This document shows, one piece after another, positions 22,729 to 34,868 of a stretch of DNA of 64,000 nucleotides. The notes under the pieces were generated by a model. The model was not told where the DNA came from. It saw only the letters and a program-made list of their open reading frames with translations, and searched no databases. The DNA lies in assembly GCA_002786065.1 (NCBI GenBank), contig NHNY01000018.1, positions 682,001-746,000 on the forward strand, read 5' to 3'. Origin of the DNA: Microcyclospora pomicola. Lineage: Eukaryota > Ascomycota > Dothideomycetes > Capnodiales. Numbering within the stretch: position 1 is the first letter of the stretch; each line of letters starts with the position of its first letter. The translations under genes were made by a program, and so were the position numbers.

Positions 22729-22854
22729 TCTTCTAATGCCAATATACTACACCCTATTACTAATGTACACATCTCTGAGTTCAATATACACATCCCTAAC
22801 TTCAATATACATATCCCTAATTCTGATGTACTCATCGCTGATCCTGAAATACTT
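22729..22854. repeat. degenerate 21-base minisatellite, about six units
   Basis: Units start at 22729, 22750, 22771, 22792, 22813 and 22834, approximating ATCYCTAATTCTRATRTACWC. Neighbouring units agree at roughly 13-17 of 21 positions. Because 21 is a multiple of three, the array translates as a seven-residue repeat (ISEFNIH, IPNFNIH, IPNSDVL), but there is no sign of a gene around it. A related array is at 29771-29875. Confidence 0.6.
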
Positions 22855-23210
22855 ATCTGAAATGCTGGCTCAGAGATGAGCTTGAATAAGTCATAAAGCT
22901 ATAAACTTCTCTCTTTTTGGCGTAAGAGTACATCTCAGACGATGCTAAGGTATTTACCTCTATGACGGTACTCGATGTAACTGCGTAAACGATCGCAGGG
23001 AGGCAGCCACTTCGGCAGTGTCATTGCATGAACTCCCCAAGTGTGCATGCGCTGCGGGCATGTTTCAATGTTGCTGCAGGAGCAGTGAAGCTCATATTAC
23101 ATTATATCGGTATATACCTTATTCAAAAGAGCGCATACCAAGCCCAAAGTCCCTAACGCCACGCTCTCATGACGCTCATCAAGCTAGTAAAGACACAGCA
23201 AGAGCCCAGC

Positions 23211-26200
23211 TTACACGGCCTCACTTTTCGTGCGCTGCTTGTTCCAGAATTCGAGCTTCTTCAGTGCGGCCTTAGCGTTACCTGCCAGCTTGCCTGACTT
23301 CTTCCCGCCAGCACTCTTGTTCTTATTCTGAGAGGGGCGGACGCGGAAGAAGTAGTACAGGAACACGGTGGCGAAAACGTTGAAGCCGATGTACACCAAG
23401 AAGATGCCGAAGTTGCGCCAGCGCTGAGACCAGTAGATGTTGCTTCCACCAAGGAACTGGTCGGCGACTTGGAGGGCACAGTACTGGCAGTCAGTTGTGG
23501 CCATGGGGTTCTGCAGTGAGCCGGCGCCGGCACCCAGGCCGGTCAGGTAGGGCTGTAGATAAGTGCCACATGTTTCGCCGCTCGGCGGGTTGAAGATGCT
23601 GACCTCATCTGCGGAGCAGACTACTTGTCGTGAATGGAGCATGGTAGCAGCTATACCCGAGACCCAGTAGGTAAAGGGCGAGGCACGGTACATGAAGATC
23701 CAAAAGCCAGGGAGGGCATCCGGAGGTTGCATGACGCCGTTGAAGATCAGGGACATCGAAAAGAGGAGCGTGACGATGCTGCTAGCCGTCTGTGCATCAG
23801 GTAGAGCCGCAATGCACATATGTGCGAACGTGCTGGCATAGACGAATAGTGCTACCATGAACAGGAGCACAAGTCCTTGACGTTGACCTTCCTGGATGCC
23901 GACGACCGGGTAGTAGAAAGTGCACCAGACAATAACGCCCGATATGACCTGGTAAGGGAGCTCCACGACGATGTTGGCGATCAAGAAGGCTTTCCAGCTG
24001 TATGCTTTCGACGGCCGCTCGCGCACTTCGTACAGGCTTCGGGCCGTGACGAAAATAGGCATGACTTGCTGGACCAATGTCTGGTAAAAGTCAGTATGTC
24101 GAGTTTTCGATGTAGTGAGGGGTGCCTACTTACGGAGAAAATCGTGGTAACCATGAAGATACTGTACACAACGTTCTGCATCCCAGCCAGTGACGTGTCC
24201 GCGCTGTAGAAAGAGAAGCCAATGAACAGACCAGAAGCGGCCGATAGGGCTATCTTTGCGAAGATGTAAGACGGCATACGCCAGTACTGCTGGAAGACAC
24301 GGTAGGTGACTTCAACAAGCTGTTGCCTGAAAGGCATGGCGAATTCTGAATGCTGCGTAGGATCATCATCTCCCTCCACTTTTTCGTTCTGTTTGCTGGA
24401 GTGGATGTTGTCGAGCTCGCTCTGTACGTCCTTGGCCTCGGAACTGTCGTTCCAAGTCTGGACCCAGTCGGTGCTCTCATCGCCAACAGTTTCGAGCATG
24501 TATTCAGCAGGATTTTCTTGATCGTCACATTTTCGTGCGCCATTGTTCTCAAAGTAATCGAGGAGCGTACGCGAGTTCTTCCCGATGTCGCCGAAGTAGA
24601 CTGTGTGACCGCCTTTACGAAGGAACAACAGGCGGTCGAACTGCTGGAAAAGTATAGCGGATGGCTGATGGATGGTGCAAAGTACTGCTTGGTTGTTGTC
24701 GGCCAGCTTACGCAAGAATGCCACGATTGCCCATGAGGACTGCGAGTCCAGTCCACTGGTAGGCTCGTCCAAGAAGAGAAGGAGTTTGGGTTTCGCAGCC
24801 AGCTCCACGCCGATAGTCAAAAGTTTGCGCTGTTCCACGTTCAGCCCCTGACCAGGTACACCGACGACGGCCTCGGCGAAGTCTTCCATGTTGAGCATCT
24901 TGATGACCTCTTCAACGTACTCGTACTTCTCCTTCTTGCTGACAGACTTTGGTTGACGAAGCATAGCGCTGAAACGTAATGACTCACGAACGGTCGCGGT
25001 CTCCATATGAAGATCCTGCTGTTGGACATATCCAGTCTTGCGCTGGAAGCTGTCATCCAAAGGCTTGCCGTTGACAAACATATCGCCTGTGATGACACCC
25101 ATAGTTGTACGCTTGGCCAACACGTCGAGCAGTGTAGTTTTGCCGGCTCCGGAAGTTCCCATCAAAGCGGTGAGTGTTCCAGGTTTAACCCAGCCGGAGA
25201 CATTATCGAGAAGCGTGCGCGATTCGCCCTTGATCTGGATGTCATACTTGACGTCGCGCCATGTGAAGATGTCCTTCTGGGCGGGAATGGCATTGACTGT
25301 TTCCTCGTCGCTCTGTTCGTCATTGGCTTTGTCGGCAGTGCCCGACTCTTCGTCGTGCGCTTTTGCCTGATCGATCTCCTGCATGTACTTGGGAACATGA
25401 CCTCTCCTGAAAACCAAGACCTCAGCACTGGAGCTGGTGGATGAGTTGAGTTCCGCAGCGATGAAGTAAATAATCATGAAACCGATAAGGAACGCTATAA
25501 GGATACCATAGTTGCGCCAAACCTGGACCAAAATTAGCAGGGCACTTGGCAGACGAGACCGATGGAGACACTCACATGCGAATAGTAATACGCGTAGGAC
25601 TCTGCAATGTATGCATCTCCGCTGACAGTGTATTCACCAGCCACGGCGCCTCGAACACTGCAGATAAACGTCTCACCCAGCATATTGTCATATGCCGGGA
25701 TGAGCGACGAGCAAGGGAAGCGTCTGCCGTGGAACTCGTTTGCGACCAGAATCTCAAAGGCGAAGTAAATGGGATTTATATATCGGATCCAGCCAAACCA
25801 GGGCTTCATATATGTCGTTGGCACCACGAAACCGGTGTAGATGACGATAGCCAGAATCAGAACACCAGCAAAAGCCATGGCTTGTGAGATGGTCTTGGTC
25901 AGAGCTGCAAGTGTTCGGAAAATAGCGATCATCACGAAGATGGATGTGTAAACAGTGAGGAAAAAGACAAAAAATTGAGAGGGCGTCCGTCGAAGACCGC
26001 TGAGAAAGTACAGGATCACGTTGAATGCTAATTGACGGCGAGTTAGTTAGACTGGATGCATGTATGTAGAGAACGCGAACCATAAGATACCTGTAGCTTC
26101 CAAAAATTTGAAGGGGATATTGAGCACGACGCCAGCGGCTGCTTCCGTGAACGGGTGGTAGAAGGCGTATGATTTATGCTTCTCCACAACAGGTCGCTGT

Positions 26201-28116
26201 ACGTACAGACCATTGATTTCAGAGATAGCGCTGAGGGCATTGATCAAAATCGAAAAGAACAACGTGGCGCCCTTAGCGGTAAACCCAACTGTTGCAGCAG
26301 GCGTGTCGTAGAAGGTTGACCCGATGATAAGTGACATGATGATGTTGATGGCAATCGGGGCGAATGTGGCGGGCTTGTCGTTGATGATCCGTTGCCATGC
26401 GCGCTTCATGTTTCCCTTAATCTGCATTGGGATTGATACCGTATAACTGGACTTCGAACGGACATGGTTGGCTTGGGCGTCCTGCTTGGTTTCACGTAAG
26501 GTCTGCAAGTGCTTCTCGTTGTGCTCTGGGAACTCTTCCTCGTAAGCGGCCATCTCCTTCTGCAGAGACGCATACTCGGAGCTGTTGAGCCAATAGCTTT
26601 CGAACTCATCGGGAGTACGAGGGACCTTGTCCTCATAACCCTCCTTTGCTTGGCGCTCCACGGGGTTGGTGACACTGGTGAGGAAGTCTCCGGTGGTCTG
26701 GCGATCGGGGCAGTACCAACCCATTTCCTCGAAGTAAGATTTGGCTTTAGCCGCAGGACCGAAGAAGATCTGACGTCCTTCGTACAGCACAACAGCTCGA
26801 TCGAAAAGATCGTAGATGGCTTGACTTGCTTGATAAATGGCAACAAGACTGGTAGAGCCCATCAGATCAGAAGACAATCGCAATGCCTTTGTGAAGGTCA
26901 ATGCCGTTGCCGAGTCAAGACCTCTGGTGCTGTTGTCCCATGCAGAGACGGGGGAACCAGCCAGCGCCATTTCAGCAATACTGACACGCTTGCGTTCACC
27001 ACCGCTGACACCTCTTACGTAATCATCACCGACTTTCGTGTTATAGGTGTGGCTAAGACCGTAGATGGCCATGGTGACTTGTGTGATATGTTTGACAAGG
27101 TCTTGTCGTGAAATCCCCAAGGCTCGATGACTTGACATTCGCATGGCAGCCTGAGGTATCAAAATTAGCCATCAATTTTTCTCAAACAAAAATGTTCCAA
27201 CCGAGGAACCTACCGCATGTTCAAGAGTCTCGCCGACTGTCAAGTGAGGGAAATGCTTGTCAACCTCCTGGTTGTAGATGACCTCACCCTTGAACTCGGC
27301 CATCATCTGCTTTTGCGGGATGCCATTGTAGTGGATCACAGACTTGTCGTCAAGGTTCAAACCGTGTTGCTCGCCCGTTAGTGTTTTCAGGAAAGTACTG
27401 CAGCCAGAACCGGGTCTGCCGAGGACAATGAGAAGCTCTCCCTGCTTCAGCAAGCCGTTGAAGTTGCGCAGGATTCGTTTTTCAGGCTTATGGCCGATAT
27501 GTTCACCGACACGCATCGGTGCGGTGAACATGCTCCCAACGTTGCTTTGGATGTTCAACGCTGAACCTTTGCCGCTCACGTTGACATCCTTGAATGTCAG
27601 ACCAGCTCGCTTGATTTGAATGCCTTCGTTGTTGAGAATACTCAACAGCTTGCGGATGTACGTGCGGAGATCGAATTTGGGGCTGCTAGGGTCCAATACT
27701 GGATCATGAATGTCCATCTGGTCTACTGTGTTGGTCCGTTCCAGATCGCCACCTTGGCTGGAAGTGGTGTTTCGTCGCGACATAGTCTGCCTAGACATCT
27801 GCGTCGCCAATCTGGTCAAGATCTCTCCGTCGCCTGGGTTGATGGGCTCGAAGGCTCTGCCAGAGTAAAAGTCTCTGGTTTCATCCTCGCCGGCCACGGG
27901 GTCTTCGACGGCCTCCTTGCCATCCTCAGTGATGTAGACTTCATTTTCGGGGGTTTCGGCCGAGCTCAAGTCGTTGCTGTTGGAGCTGGCGGTCTGCACT
28001 GACTGCTGTCGATGGACGACGGTGTGCGAGGTCAACAACCCATCAGGTCGCTGTCCATCCGGATGGTAGGTATCCCGTCCTGACTCGGTGCGGTAGATCC
28101 CGCTGTGTTCAGCCAT
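23211..28116 (-). CDS. full-size PDR-type (ABCG) multidrug ABC transporter
   Basis: Five exons (28116-27214, 27150-26091, 26027-25576, 25522-24134, 24080-23211) give about 1,557 residues in the order NBD1-TMD1-NBD2-TMD2. NBD1 has the Walker [10 protein letters not shown] at about residue 231, with the Cys-for-Lys change normal for fungal PDR pumps, signature [13 protein letters not shown] and Walker B ending in [13 protein letters not shown]2 has a canonical Walker [10 protein letters not shown] near residue 926, degenerate signature [12 protein letters not shown] and Walker [13 protein letters not shown]. The asymmetric sites are typical of Pdr5/Cdr1-like pumps that export azoles and other hydrophobic compounds across the plasma membrane. 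All four introns are 53-63 bases with GT-AG ends. It may serve the neighbouring redox genes. Confidence 0.95.
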
Positions 28117-28207
28117 GCTGACCAGCTGGTCTGGAGAGATGGGATGTGATGCAATGCGAGTGTGCACCTTTGCGAACGGTCGACGACAGATGAGGTGATT
28201 GCATCGC

Positions 28208-28222
28208 TGGTATATATAAAGA
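28208..28222 (-). promoter_or_regulatory. TATA box of the ABC transporter gene
   Basis: TTTATATATA read on the minus strand (28220-28211) lies about 95 bases upstream of the start codon at 28116, a usual TATA spacing. Confidence 0.5.
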
Positions 28223-29770
28223 TACAATAATGCAGCAGCTATGTAAACGGCCCTATGCTAACATCAGTCCCCGGCAGCGCTCGGCAGGCGGGGCTTGGGA
28301 CCAGACGTCAAACCCGTCGAGCATAACAATTTTAAGCTCAACAGCATCGAATTTCGTGGAGGATGGCGTCGTGCTGTCTGCCACGCCGCGCCACTATGCA
28401 CATTGCGCACGTTGGATCCGAGCCGTCGGTGATGGCGCATCCGGGCCATTCGTCAGAACTTGCTGACCGTCCGCGGTTTGGCTTCTTGGCGTGTGACGTA
28501 GGCACATGGCGCTGGTGGAAGTTTGGGGTTTGCATGTGCACAAATGACATCGATGGCGGTCCTCAGAAACAATGGAGACTCGACTACATGTGTATGCACT
28601 CGAGCATAAAATTTTGCATGTGGACTTATCAGCCGGATGAGTGGTGTAGATTGGTCGAGCATGAGCAGTGTCTAAGCATTACCTCAGCTTTCTCTTCCGT
28701 TCCGAGAAACGGAGAGACTTCTGGCCCACAACCAACCGGACTCAAAACAGTTCACCAAACCCCGATTTCCCGATCTATAACTGCGAAGTCCCTGCAATGT
28801 TGAGTGGCCATCGGATACTTACCTTCACGCGATCACGTCCTTGCGACATGCTATGGCCAATGCTGAACGGATGTCCGCAAGTAAAACCCTCCGACATGCG
28901 TGATGGAATTCTGGTGATCTTCTCGGAAATCTTTAAGCCATTCTTTCCGGTCGATTGCATTGTAGTGATGGAAGCATAAGACCGATCCTGGACGTTAATA
29001 ATATCGCCTCAGTTCCGCAACGACTCTCGCACTGTGCGCCCACCAAGGAATCGTGGCCCAAGCACTGTTCGTTGACGACTGCCAAGCATCCAACAGGTAG
29101 ACAGCCGGGACGCTGGCGTTGGGTAGGCACACACACAACATCCTTCAACATCAGCGTTCGCCAAAGGTCGTATAGTTGCTGGAGGCGCTCTCACTAAATC
29201 GATACCTGCCAACGGATTTCACCTTTTTATCGTTCGGCTCCGAAAATCACAAATGCGATTTGCGTGTGTTGTCGTTTGTTAAAGCCAAAGCCGCACAGTA
29301 GGATTCGGCGCCGAACTCTCGACTCACGCGGATGGTCGCGATGATGACCACCATGAAGATTGATCATCGACTGAAATGGTGGACATGACCTGGAGCTACA
29401 CAACACAGCCCGGCATCGTCGCGTACCCCCGTGTGATCTCGAGAATGCTTGTCCCGATCAAAAGCAATGTACTGGAACCAGCATGCCATGCATTTTACTA
29501 AGTTTGCGCGCAAGCATGAACGCAGATATCTCTTATTACATCCGGGTCAAGTACGATGTGGGGTCAATGCAAGGTCGAAACCTGGGTCAACCCTGTGAGA
29601 TCTAGCACCTCAAGGTGTTGGCTACTCGAAAACGTGGCCTGTCCAAACCTGTATGCGCCATAGATCGCCTTGCTGGCGATGGCCGCTCGTCTGTATGAAG
29701 AACGACCGATCTTTTCACCGTGTAGGAAAGCATACATGTTGATATAATGTTGCGATTGCCTCATAAGCTC

Positions 29771-29875
29771 TCCTCTAGTCCATACATACTCGATCCTTGA
29801 ATGGGTATACCCACCTCTGATGCTGGTATACTTGTCGCGAACTCTGATGAATTTGTTTCTAATGCTGTTTCCAGA
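29771..29875. repeat. degenerate 21-base minisatellite, about five units
   Basis: Units start at 29771, 29792, 29813, 29834 and 29855. The best-matching unit, at 29813, agrees with the unit at 22813 at about 14 of 21 positions. A further unit-like piece, TCCTCTAGACCATACT, appears at 30105-30120 and matches 29771 closely, so the array probably continues in decayed form to about 30180. The minus-strand frame here shows a seven-residue period (VRDKYTS, IRGGYTH, SRIEYVW). Confidence 0.55.
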
Positions 29876-30439
29876 CACAGGAATCCCTCCAGAGTAGGGT
29901 GGTAAGTCATGTATGGGTTACTGATGGGATTCTCGTCTTTGTTCTCCGTACTCTTAGGGAATTGCAATTCTTTGAACGCATACCTGAGCTGCTAATGTGG
30001 TAAGATAGCTATAAGGTAAGGTAGGCTGGGCAGACAGCTTCCAGTTGTTTAGACATAGTTCTAGGCCGCAAAGTATTGATCCGACGCCATCAATATGCGC
30101 CAACTCCTCTAGACCATACTTTACCCGAACATGGCCTGAGTATATAGACTCTGTCACCCACTCCTCCTGATATTCGACCACGGCATGTCGATCATGTCGC
30201 CTCCCACGGCAATAGGCAATCTAAAATCTGCCGACCTCGCGCTTGCAAAGCGGCGTAGTGGCGGAAGATCAGATCTGTCTGCACGACCCTGAATTGCGTC
30301 ACCACGACTCACGCAAAACATTCCATGACAAACATCATATCCACAGGTTGACCTTGGAGGCCAGGCATGATGCGCGATCCAGTCGATCAGATTTATAATC
30401 CGTGGAAAATGTAAGTGGAGCTTCCATTAACTTTCCAAT

Positions 30440-30451
30440 TACATATATAGC
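30440..30451 (+). promoter_or_regulatory. TATA-like box before the OYE-like gene
   Basis: ACATATATAG lies about 65 bases before the start codon at 30511. The assignment rests on position and sequence only. Confidence 0.35.
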
Positions 30452-30510
30452 TCGTCCATCCATTGCACACCTCCAGCAATCCATAGTATCATTTCACATA
30501 CACTTCCAAC

Positions 30511-31986
30511 ATGTCTCTCAGTTCACCCCGTTACGAGTCCGACAATGTCGACCCTGCCCCCCTGGGCAAGCCGCTGCACTTTGACTTCTCCGGCAAGACT
30601 GCGCCCACACGCTTCCTGAAGGCCGCCATGACGGAGCGGATAAGTTCGTGGGACCCGAAGAACCTCGAAGCTCGCGGAGTGCCGTCCAAGAACCTGATCA
30701 ACGTCTACAAGCGATGGGGCGAGGGTGGTTTGGGCGTGATCCTCACTGGCAATGTGATGATCGAATACGACCACCTCGAGGCTGCCGGTAACCCCATTGT
30801 CCCGAGAGATGCCAAGTTCGAGGGCGAGCGATTCGAAGCGTTCAAGAGCATGGCCACCGAGGGCAAGAGACATGGCAGCTTGATGATCGCGCAAGTGTCG
30901 CACCCTGGTAGACAAGTGGCCGACGCTATCCAGAAGAACCCGATCAGTGCAAGCGATGTGCAATTGGAAGGAGTAAGAATGTCCTGCATACATCCCTCTG
31001 ACCAATTTCACATTCACTAACATCGATTCTCCCCGAAGAACATTATGGGCATGACGTTCGCAAAGCCCAGAGCCGCGACCGAGGAGGACATCAAGAGTAT
31101 CATTGAGGGTTTCGCACACGCCGCCGAGTTTTTGGAGAAGGCAGGATATGATGGCATCGAGCTGCACGCCGGTAAGTCTGAGAATGATGGTCCTGAGAGC
31201 CTCCCGAATATCATACTAACATCTACATCAGCACACGGCTACCTCCTCGCCCAATTCCTAGCTCCTAGCACCAACAAGCGCACCGACAAGTACGGTGGCT
31301 CGCTCGAGAACCGCGCACGACTCATTCTCGAGATCGCACAGGCCGTCCGCGCTCGCACACAGAAAAGCTTCGGCATCTCCATCAAGTTGAACAGCGTCGA
31401 GTTCCAAGACAAAGGCTTCGACCCCGAGGACGCCAAGAAGCTCTGCGCGATGCTCGAGCAGAACGAGTTCGACTTCGTGGAGCTCAGCGGAGGTACCTAC
31501 GAGAGCCTCGCGTTCGTGCACAAGCGCGAGAGCACCAAGAAGCGCGAAGCCTTCTTCCTCGACTTCGCCGAGCTGATCGCCCCCTCGCTCAACAAGACCA
31601 AAGTCTACGTGACCGGCGGGCTCAAATCCGTCGGCGCGATGGTCCACGCGCTACAGACGGTGGACGGCGTCGGCCTCGCCCGACCGGTCACGCAAGAGCC
31701 GCGGCTGTGCAAGAACATCCTCGAGGGCAAGGTGCAGGGCGCGATCAAGCAGCGGCTCGACGAGAACGACTTCGGCATCACCAACGTCGCGGCCGGCTCG
31801 CAGATCCGCCAGATCGGCAAGGACCAGGAGCCCATCGACCTCAGCGTCGAGGCCAACGAGAAGGCCTTCCGGCAGGACATGGGCACGTGGGGCCAGGCCA
31901 TGGCGCAGAACGAGGACGGGTCGCTGTATGGCTACATCGATCTCGAGAGCGCGAAGGCGAGCCCGTACGGGACTGTGAGCGCGTGA
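30511..31986 (+). CDS. NADH:flavin oxidoreductase, Old Yellow Enzyme family
   Basis: Three exons (30511-30972, 31039-31171, 31232-31986) give about 449 residues. Members are FMN-containing TIM-barrel enzymes that reduce activated C=C bonds with NAD(P)H. Visible marks are the N-terminal [19 protein letters not shown] segment, [12 protein letters not shown], the substrate/FMN motif [21 protein letters not shown] with its two His residues, [21 protein letters not shown], and the FMN phosphate-binding region around [11 protein letters not shown]. The HAAH form resembles the bacterial-type (YqjM-like) branch more than yeast OYE1. The second intron falls inside this motif and is removed cleanly. 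Codon use in the last exon is very GC-rich. The physiological substrate is unknown; the neighbours suggest detoxification or tailoring. Confidence 0.92.
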
Positions 31987-32642
31987 AGAGGTGGAAGTCT
32001 TGAAGGGGGAGGATGATGATTCCTTCCGCTATATGACGAGTGTTCATGTTCAATTTAGATGATACCTTATACATGAATATATGCTTGTACATCCTCATGA
32101 AAATCAAAGCGCAAACAAATCAAATCCCAATACCAATTCATGATGGTGTCTTCGTCCATCCTGTCCTATCGAGATACGTTCTCAGGCCCACACGCACAGA
32201 TCACCCGAGTGCAATACGCCAAGCAGGCGCACTTCGATCCCCGAACCACGGCGTGATATGATCTGCCTTTGTCGGGAGGCGAGAGAGATGGAAGAGATGT
32301 GTGAGAGCAGAGGCAAAAGAATGAGGTATAAGTATAAGAATGGTACTATCAAACACAGGGAGAGAATATGCAGGTTGGGTCATTGGTCGGTTTCGTCCTT
32401 TCACTCGACCTTCTCGAGGTACGTCTGTATCGCCATGGACTGTATAACGTACCATTACCCGCTGGATGGCGACATGTGTGCCGTGATATAGAGCTTCACA
32501 TGAGATATGTCCACGATACGTATTATATATTACCACGAATGACGAAACTCCACCACTCAGCAAGGGATGTGTTCATTAGATTCGCCAGTTCTTCATTCAT
32601 CGTTATCATAGTAAGATCGCCTTTCCCATCTGTCCGGCAAGC
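31987..32642. other. intergenic between convergent genes, no gene seen
   Basis: AT-rich spacer between two converging 3' ends. Nothing else is recognisable. Confidence 0.55.
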
Positions 32643-33615
32643 CTAAGTAGCCTTAACCGTGGCAAACTTGCTCTTCTGCGCGATCCACTGCTCCAGCGTC
32701 AACAGACCCGGGTGCATCTTGCGCAGCTCGGGGATATTGACTCGGTACCCGTCACTGGCGAACCAGTTGATCATGATGCCCATCTCGGAGACCATGTATT
32801 TGAGGACGGAGCCGAGGAAGCCGAAGGTGCCGTCCATGGGCGAGCCCGTGGTGTTCTTGAACGCTTGGCTCAGCTGTGCCTGCGTCAGCTCGTCGCCCGC
32901 CAGCCCGAGCGCGCGGTGGTTGAACTTGGCAGGGTCGGAGAAGGCGAGCTTGGCGAAGATGCCGATGTCTGCGGTGGCGATCCATTGGTTGGGCTTCGTG
33001 CCGAGCGTGTCGCGCATCGCGGCCATGAAGACTTGGGTGGGGAAGCCGGGTTGCATGTTGTCCATGAAAGCCGCTGGGAGGATGTTAGTGCTCCGTCTAG
33101 ACTCGGAGGTGATCAACGGGAAGCTTACTCGGCCGCAAGATCGTCCAACCCATCGAGCCGGCATTATCCCTCAGGTAGCGATCGATCTGGTACTTGGTCT
33201 GGAAATGCGGGATGGGCGTCTCGTTCTCCCAGCTGGCTTCGTCACCACCTCGCTCCACGCTGCTGTAGACGAAGTGTTGCACGCCCGCCTTGACGCTCTC
33301 GTCCACCAATGCCTTGCCTTGCCGGATCTCGCCGTCGAAGGTCACGCCCTTGCCCATCGAGATCTGTACGCTGTACACGCCCCATAACGGTCCGCCGGCG
33401 ACCTCTTGTGCAGTCTTGAAGAGCGCAGGCACATCGTCCTGGTTTCCCTCTACGATCTTGATGTTGTTCCCCTTGGCGGCGAGCTTTTCTGCTCCCGCGC
33501 CAGAGCCGTTACGGGTTTGCGCGAGGAGGGTGAAGTCGGGGTTGTTGGCGAGGGCGTCGATGACGGCACCGCCTTGGTTGCCCGTGGCACCTGTGACGAG
33601 GATGTTCTTTGCCAT
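32643..33615 (-). CDS. NmrA-like NAD(P)-binding protein (atypical SDR)
   Basis: Two exons (33615-33129, 33073-32643) give about 305 residues. The Rossmann start ILVTGATGNQGGAVIDAL (residues 5-22) is the NmrA-type glycine motif. The segments GVYSVQISMGKG and GVQHFVYSSVERGG and the downstream TKYQIDRYLRD are typical of NmrA-like proteins, which either sense the NAD(P) redox state or act as reductases. A Tyr is present in the TKYQID motif, but the full YxxxK catalytic pair of classical SDRs is not obvious, so a regulatory or sensing role is as likely as catalysis. The 55-base intron has GT-AG ends and contains CTAAC. It lies between the OYE-like gene and the P450 gene. Confidence 0.88.
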
Positions 33616-34868
33616 GGTAAAGTAGGTAGAGTTGGTATAGATGTGCAGCTGATTGTGGGGATTTCGAGTGCAGACAATGAGAACACAAGAGTTATGTTGA
33701 GATAGATCTAGAAGTAAAGAACACAGAACCTACGCTCAACCAGACACATACACCCTAGTGCCCTTCTGACCAAGTCGATCCGAACATTCTCGCCGCTTCT
33801 CCTCTCGATATTGCTCAGCAGACAGGATGAACAAATAGTGATGCATTGGCATGTGAGAGAGCACGGTCCGGAACTGTGGTTTCGCGGACGGTGACGCAAG
33901 ACCGAAAGCCCGTGATTACGTGACGGCTAGCATACTCTACAAGGAACTGGCATTCAGGTCAACAGCAGAGCCATGTCCGTGGATGCATGCGTGCACAGGT
34001 TGAGGATGTTTGCATCGCGCACGCGTCATACGATATACATCCGCGGGGTACTGTACATCGCGTTGTCCATGCGGTGATATTGGTACCGACCGTGCAATGT
34101 TGAGCGTGGGATGACTTTCTGCACGCAAAGTCCGTCGGCCAAAAGTCCAGGTCGGGGGAAGATGGCTGCGGGTGATACTGAGTGCGGAAGTGCATCTTCC
34201 GCACGCTCGCTTAACATGTGTACATGCACGCAGCTCAAGTGAGTACCTATACACCAGCAGACGACTAAATCCAATCATCCTGTGGATGGCACCATCCTGC
34301 AGGGATAAGTTGATGGTGGAACGATGGAACGAGATTGGATTGACATGATGTTCGCGATCAACGACGATTTCAGTTTTCACCCCACCCGGCGTATATTGAA
34401 CCTGCATCTCGATGAGTATGTGTACATCAGCCTCCTCAGCACCAGAATACTGGTAGCCAAGGACATTGGGGCGATCCGCCGCCTGCGGCTACTGCTCTTC
34501 TGGTCAGCACGGCACGATACCAGCTTAAGTACCGCGTACCTGGAGACAGCTCCGTTCGTTTCGGACATTCACTTGATCGGCCCCGCAGACTTTACATGGA
34601 TGGGTCACACAGTCTCTTCGTCTCCCTCGTCAGCGCTCAGATTGTTACATATTCGAAGCGTATGGCTCTTTCTCGAAATCAGAGTCCGGTCGTGGATCCA
34701 TTAGCTGAGAAAGGACATCATTTGTGTCTGTGTACATAACTCCCTATAAGTCGTCGCGGGCTAAGTATAATGGATGGCATATTCATGTACGACTTTGAAC
34801 TCTATCTGGTAGCCTTGTGTAGAGACCCCTCCAATTCGCCCAGCCCATTAATCAATGAAGAACGTGTC
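33616..34868. other. intergenic, no gene seen
   Basis: Promoter side of the NmrA-like gene and 3' side of the P450 gene. Short frames show no domain. Confidence 0.5.

Larger units (their letters stand above)
21322..23210. other. 1.9-kb intergenic region with an orphan promoter-like element and a minisatellite
   Basis: No protein gene is recognisable. The notable contents are listed separately: a TATA palindrome followed by a CT tract (22282-22345) and a degenerate 21-base repeat array (22729-22854). Confidence 0.5.
28223..30510. other. 2.3-kb intergenic region, repeat-bearing
   Basis: No protein gene is recognised. The right half contains a degenerate minisatellite (29771-29875) and similar fragments to about 30180. 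The last 120 bases are the OYE-like gene promoter. Confidence 0.5.

Noticed and set aside
26509-27111. Plus-strand frame of 200 codons
   Set aside because: It lies wholly antisense to ABC transporter exon 2, which carries the signature motif and Walker B.
28223-30510. Possible decayed transposon in the gene-poor stretch right of the ABC transporter
   Set aside because: I found no terminal repeats, target-site duplications or transposase-like residues; only the 21-base minisatellite is supported.
30523-31167. Minus-strand frame of 214 codons
   Set aside because: It is antisense to the OYE-like gene, spans one of its introns and has no domain.
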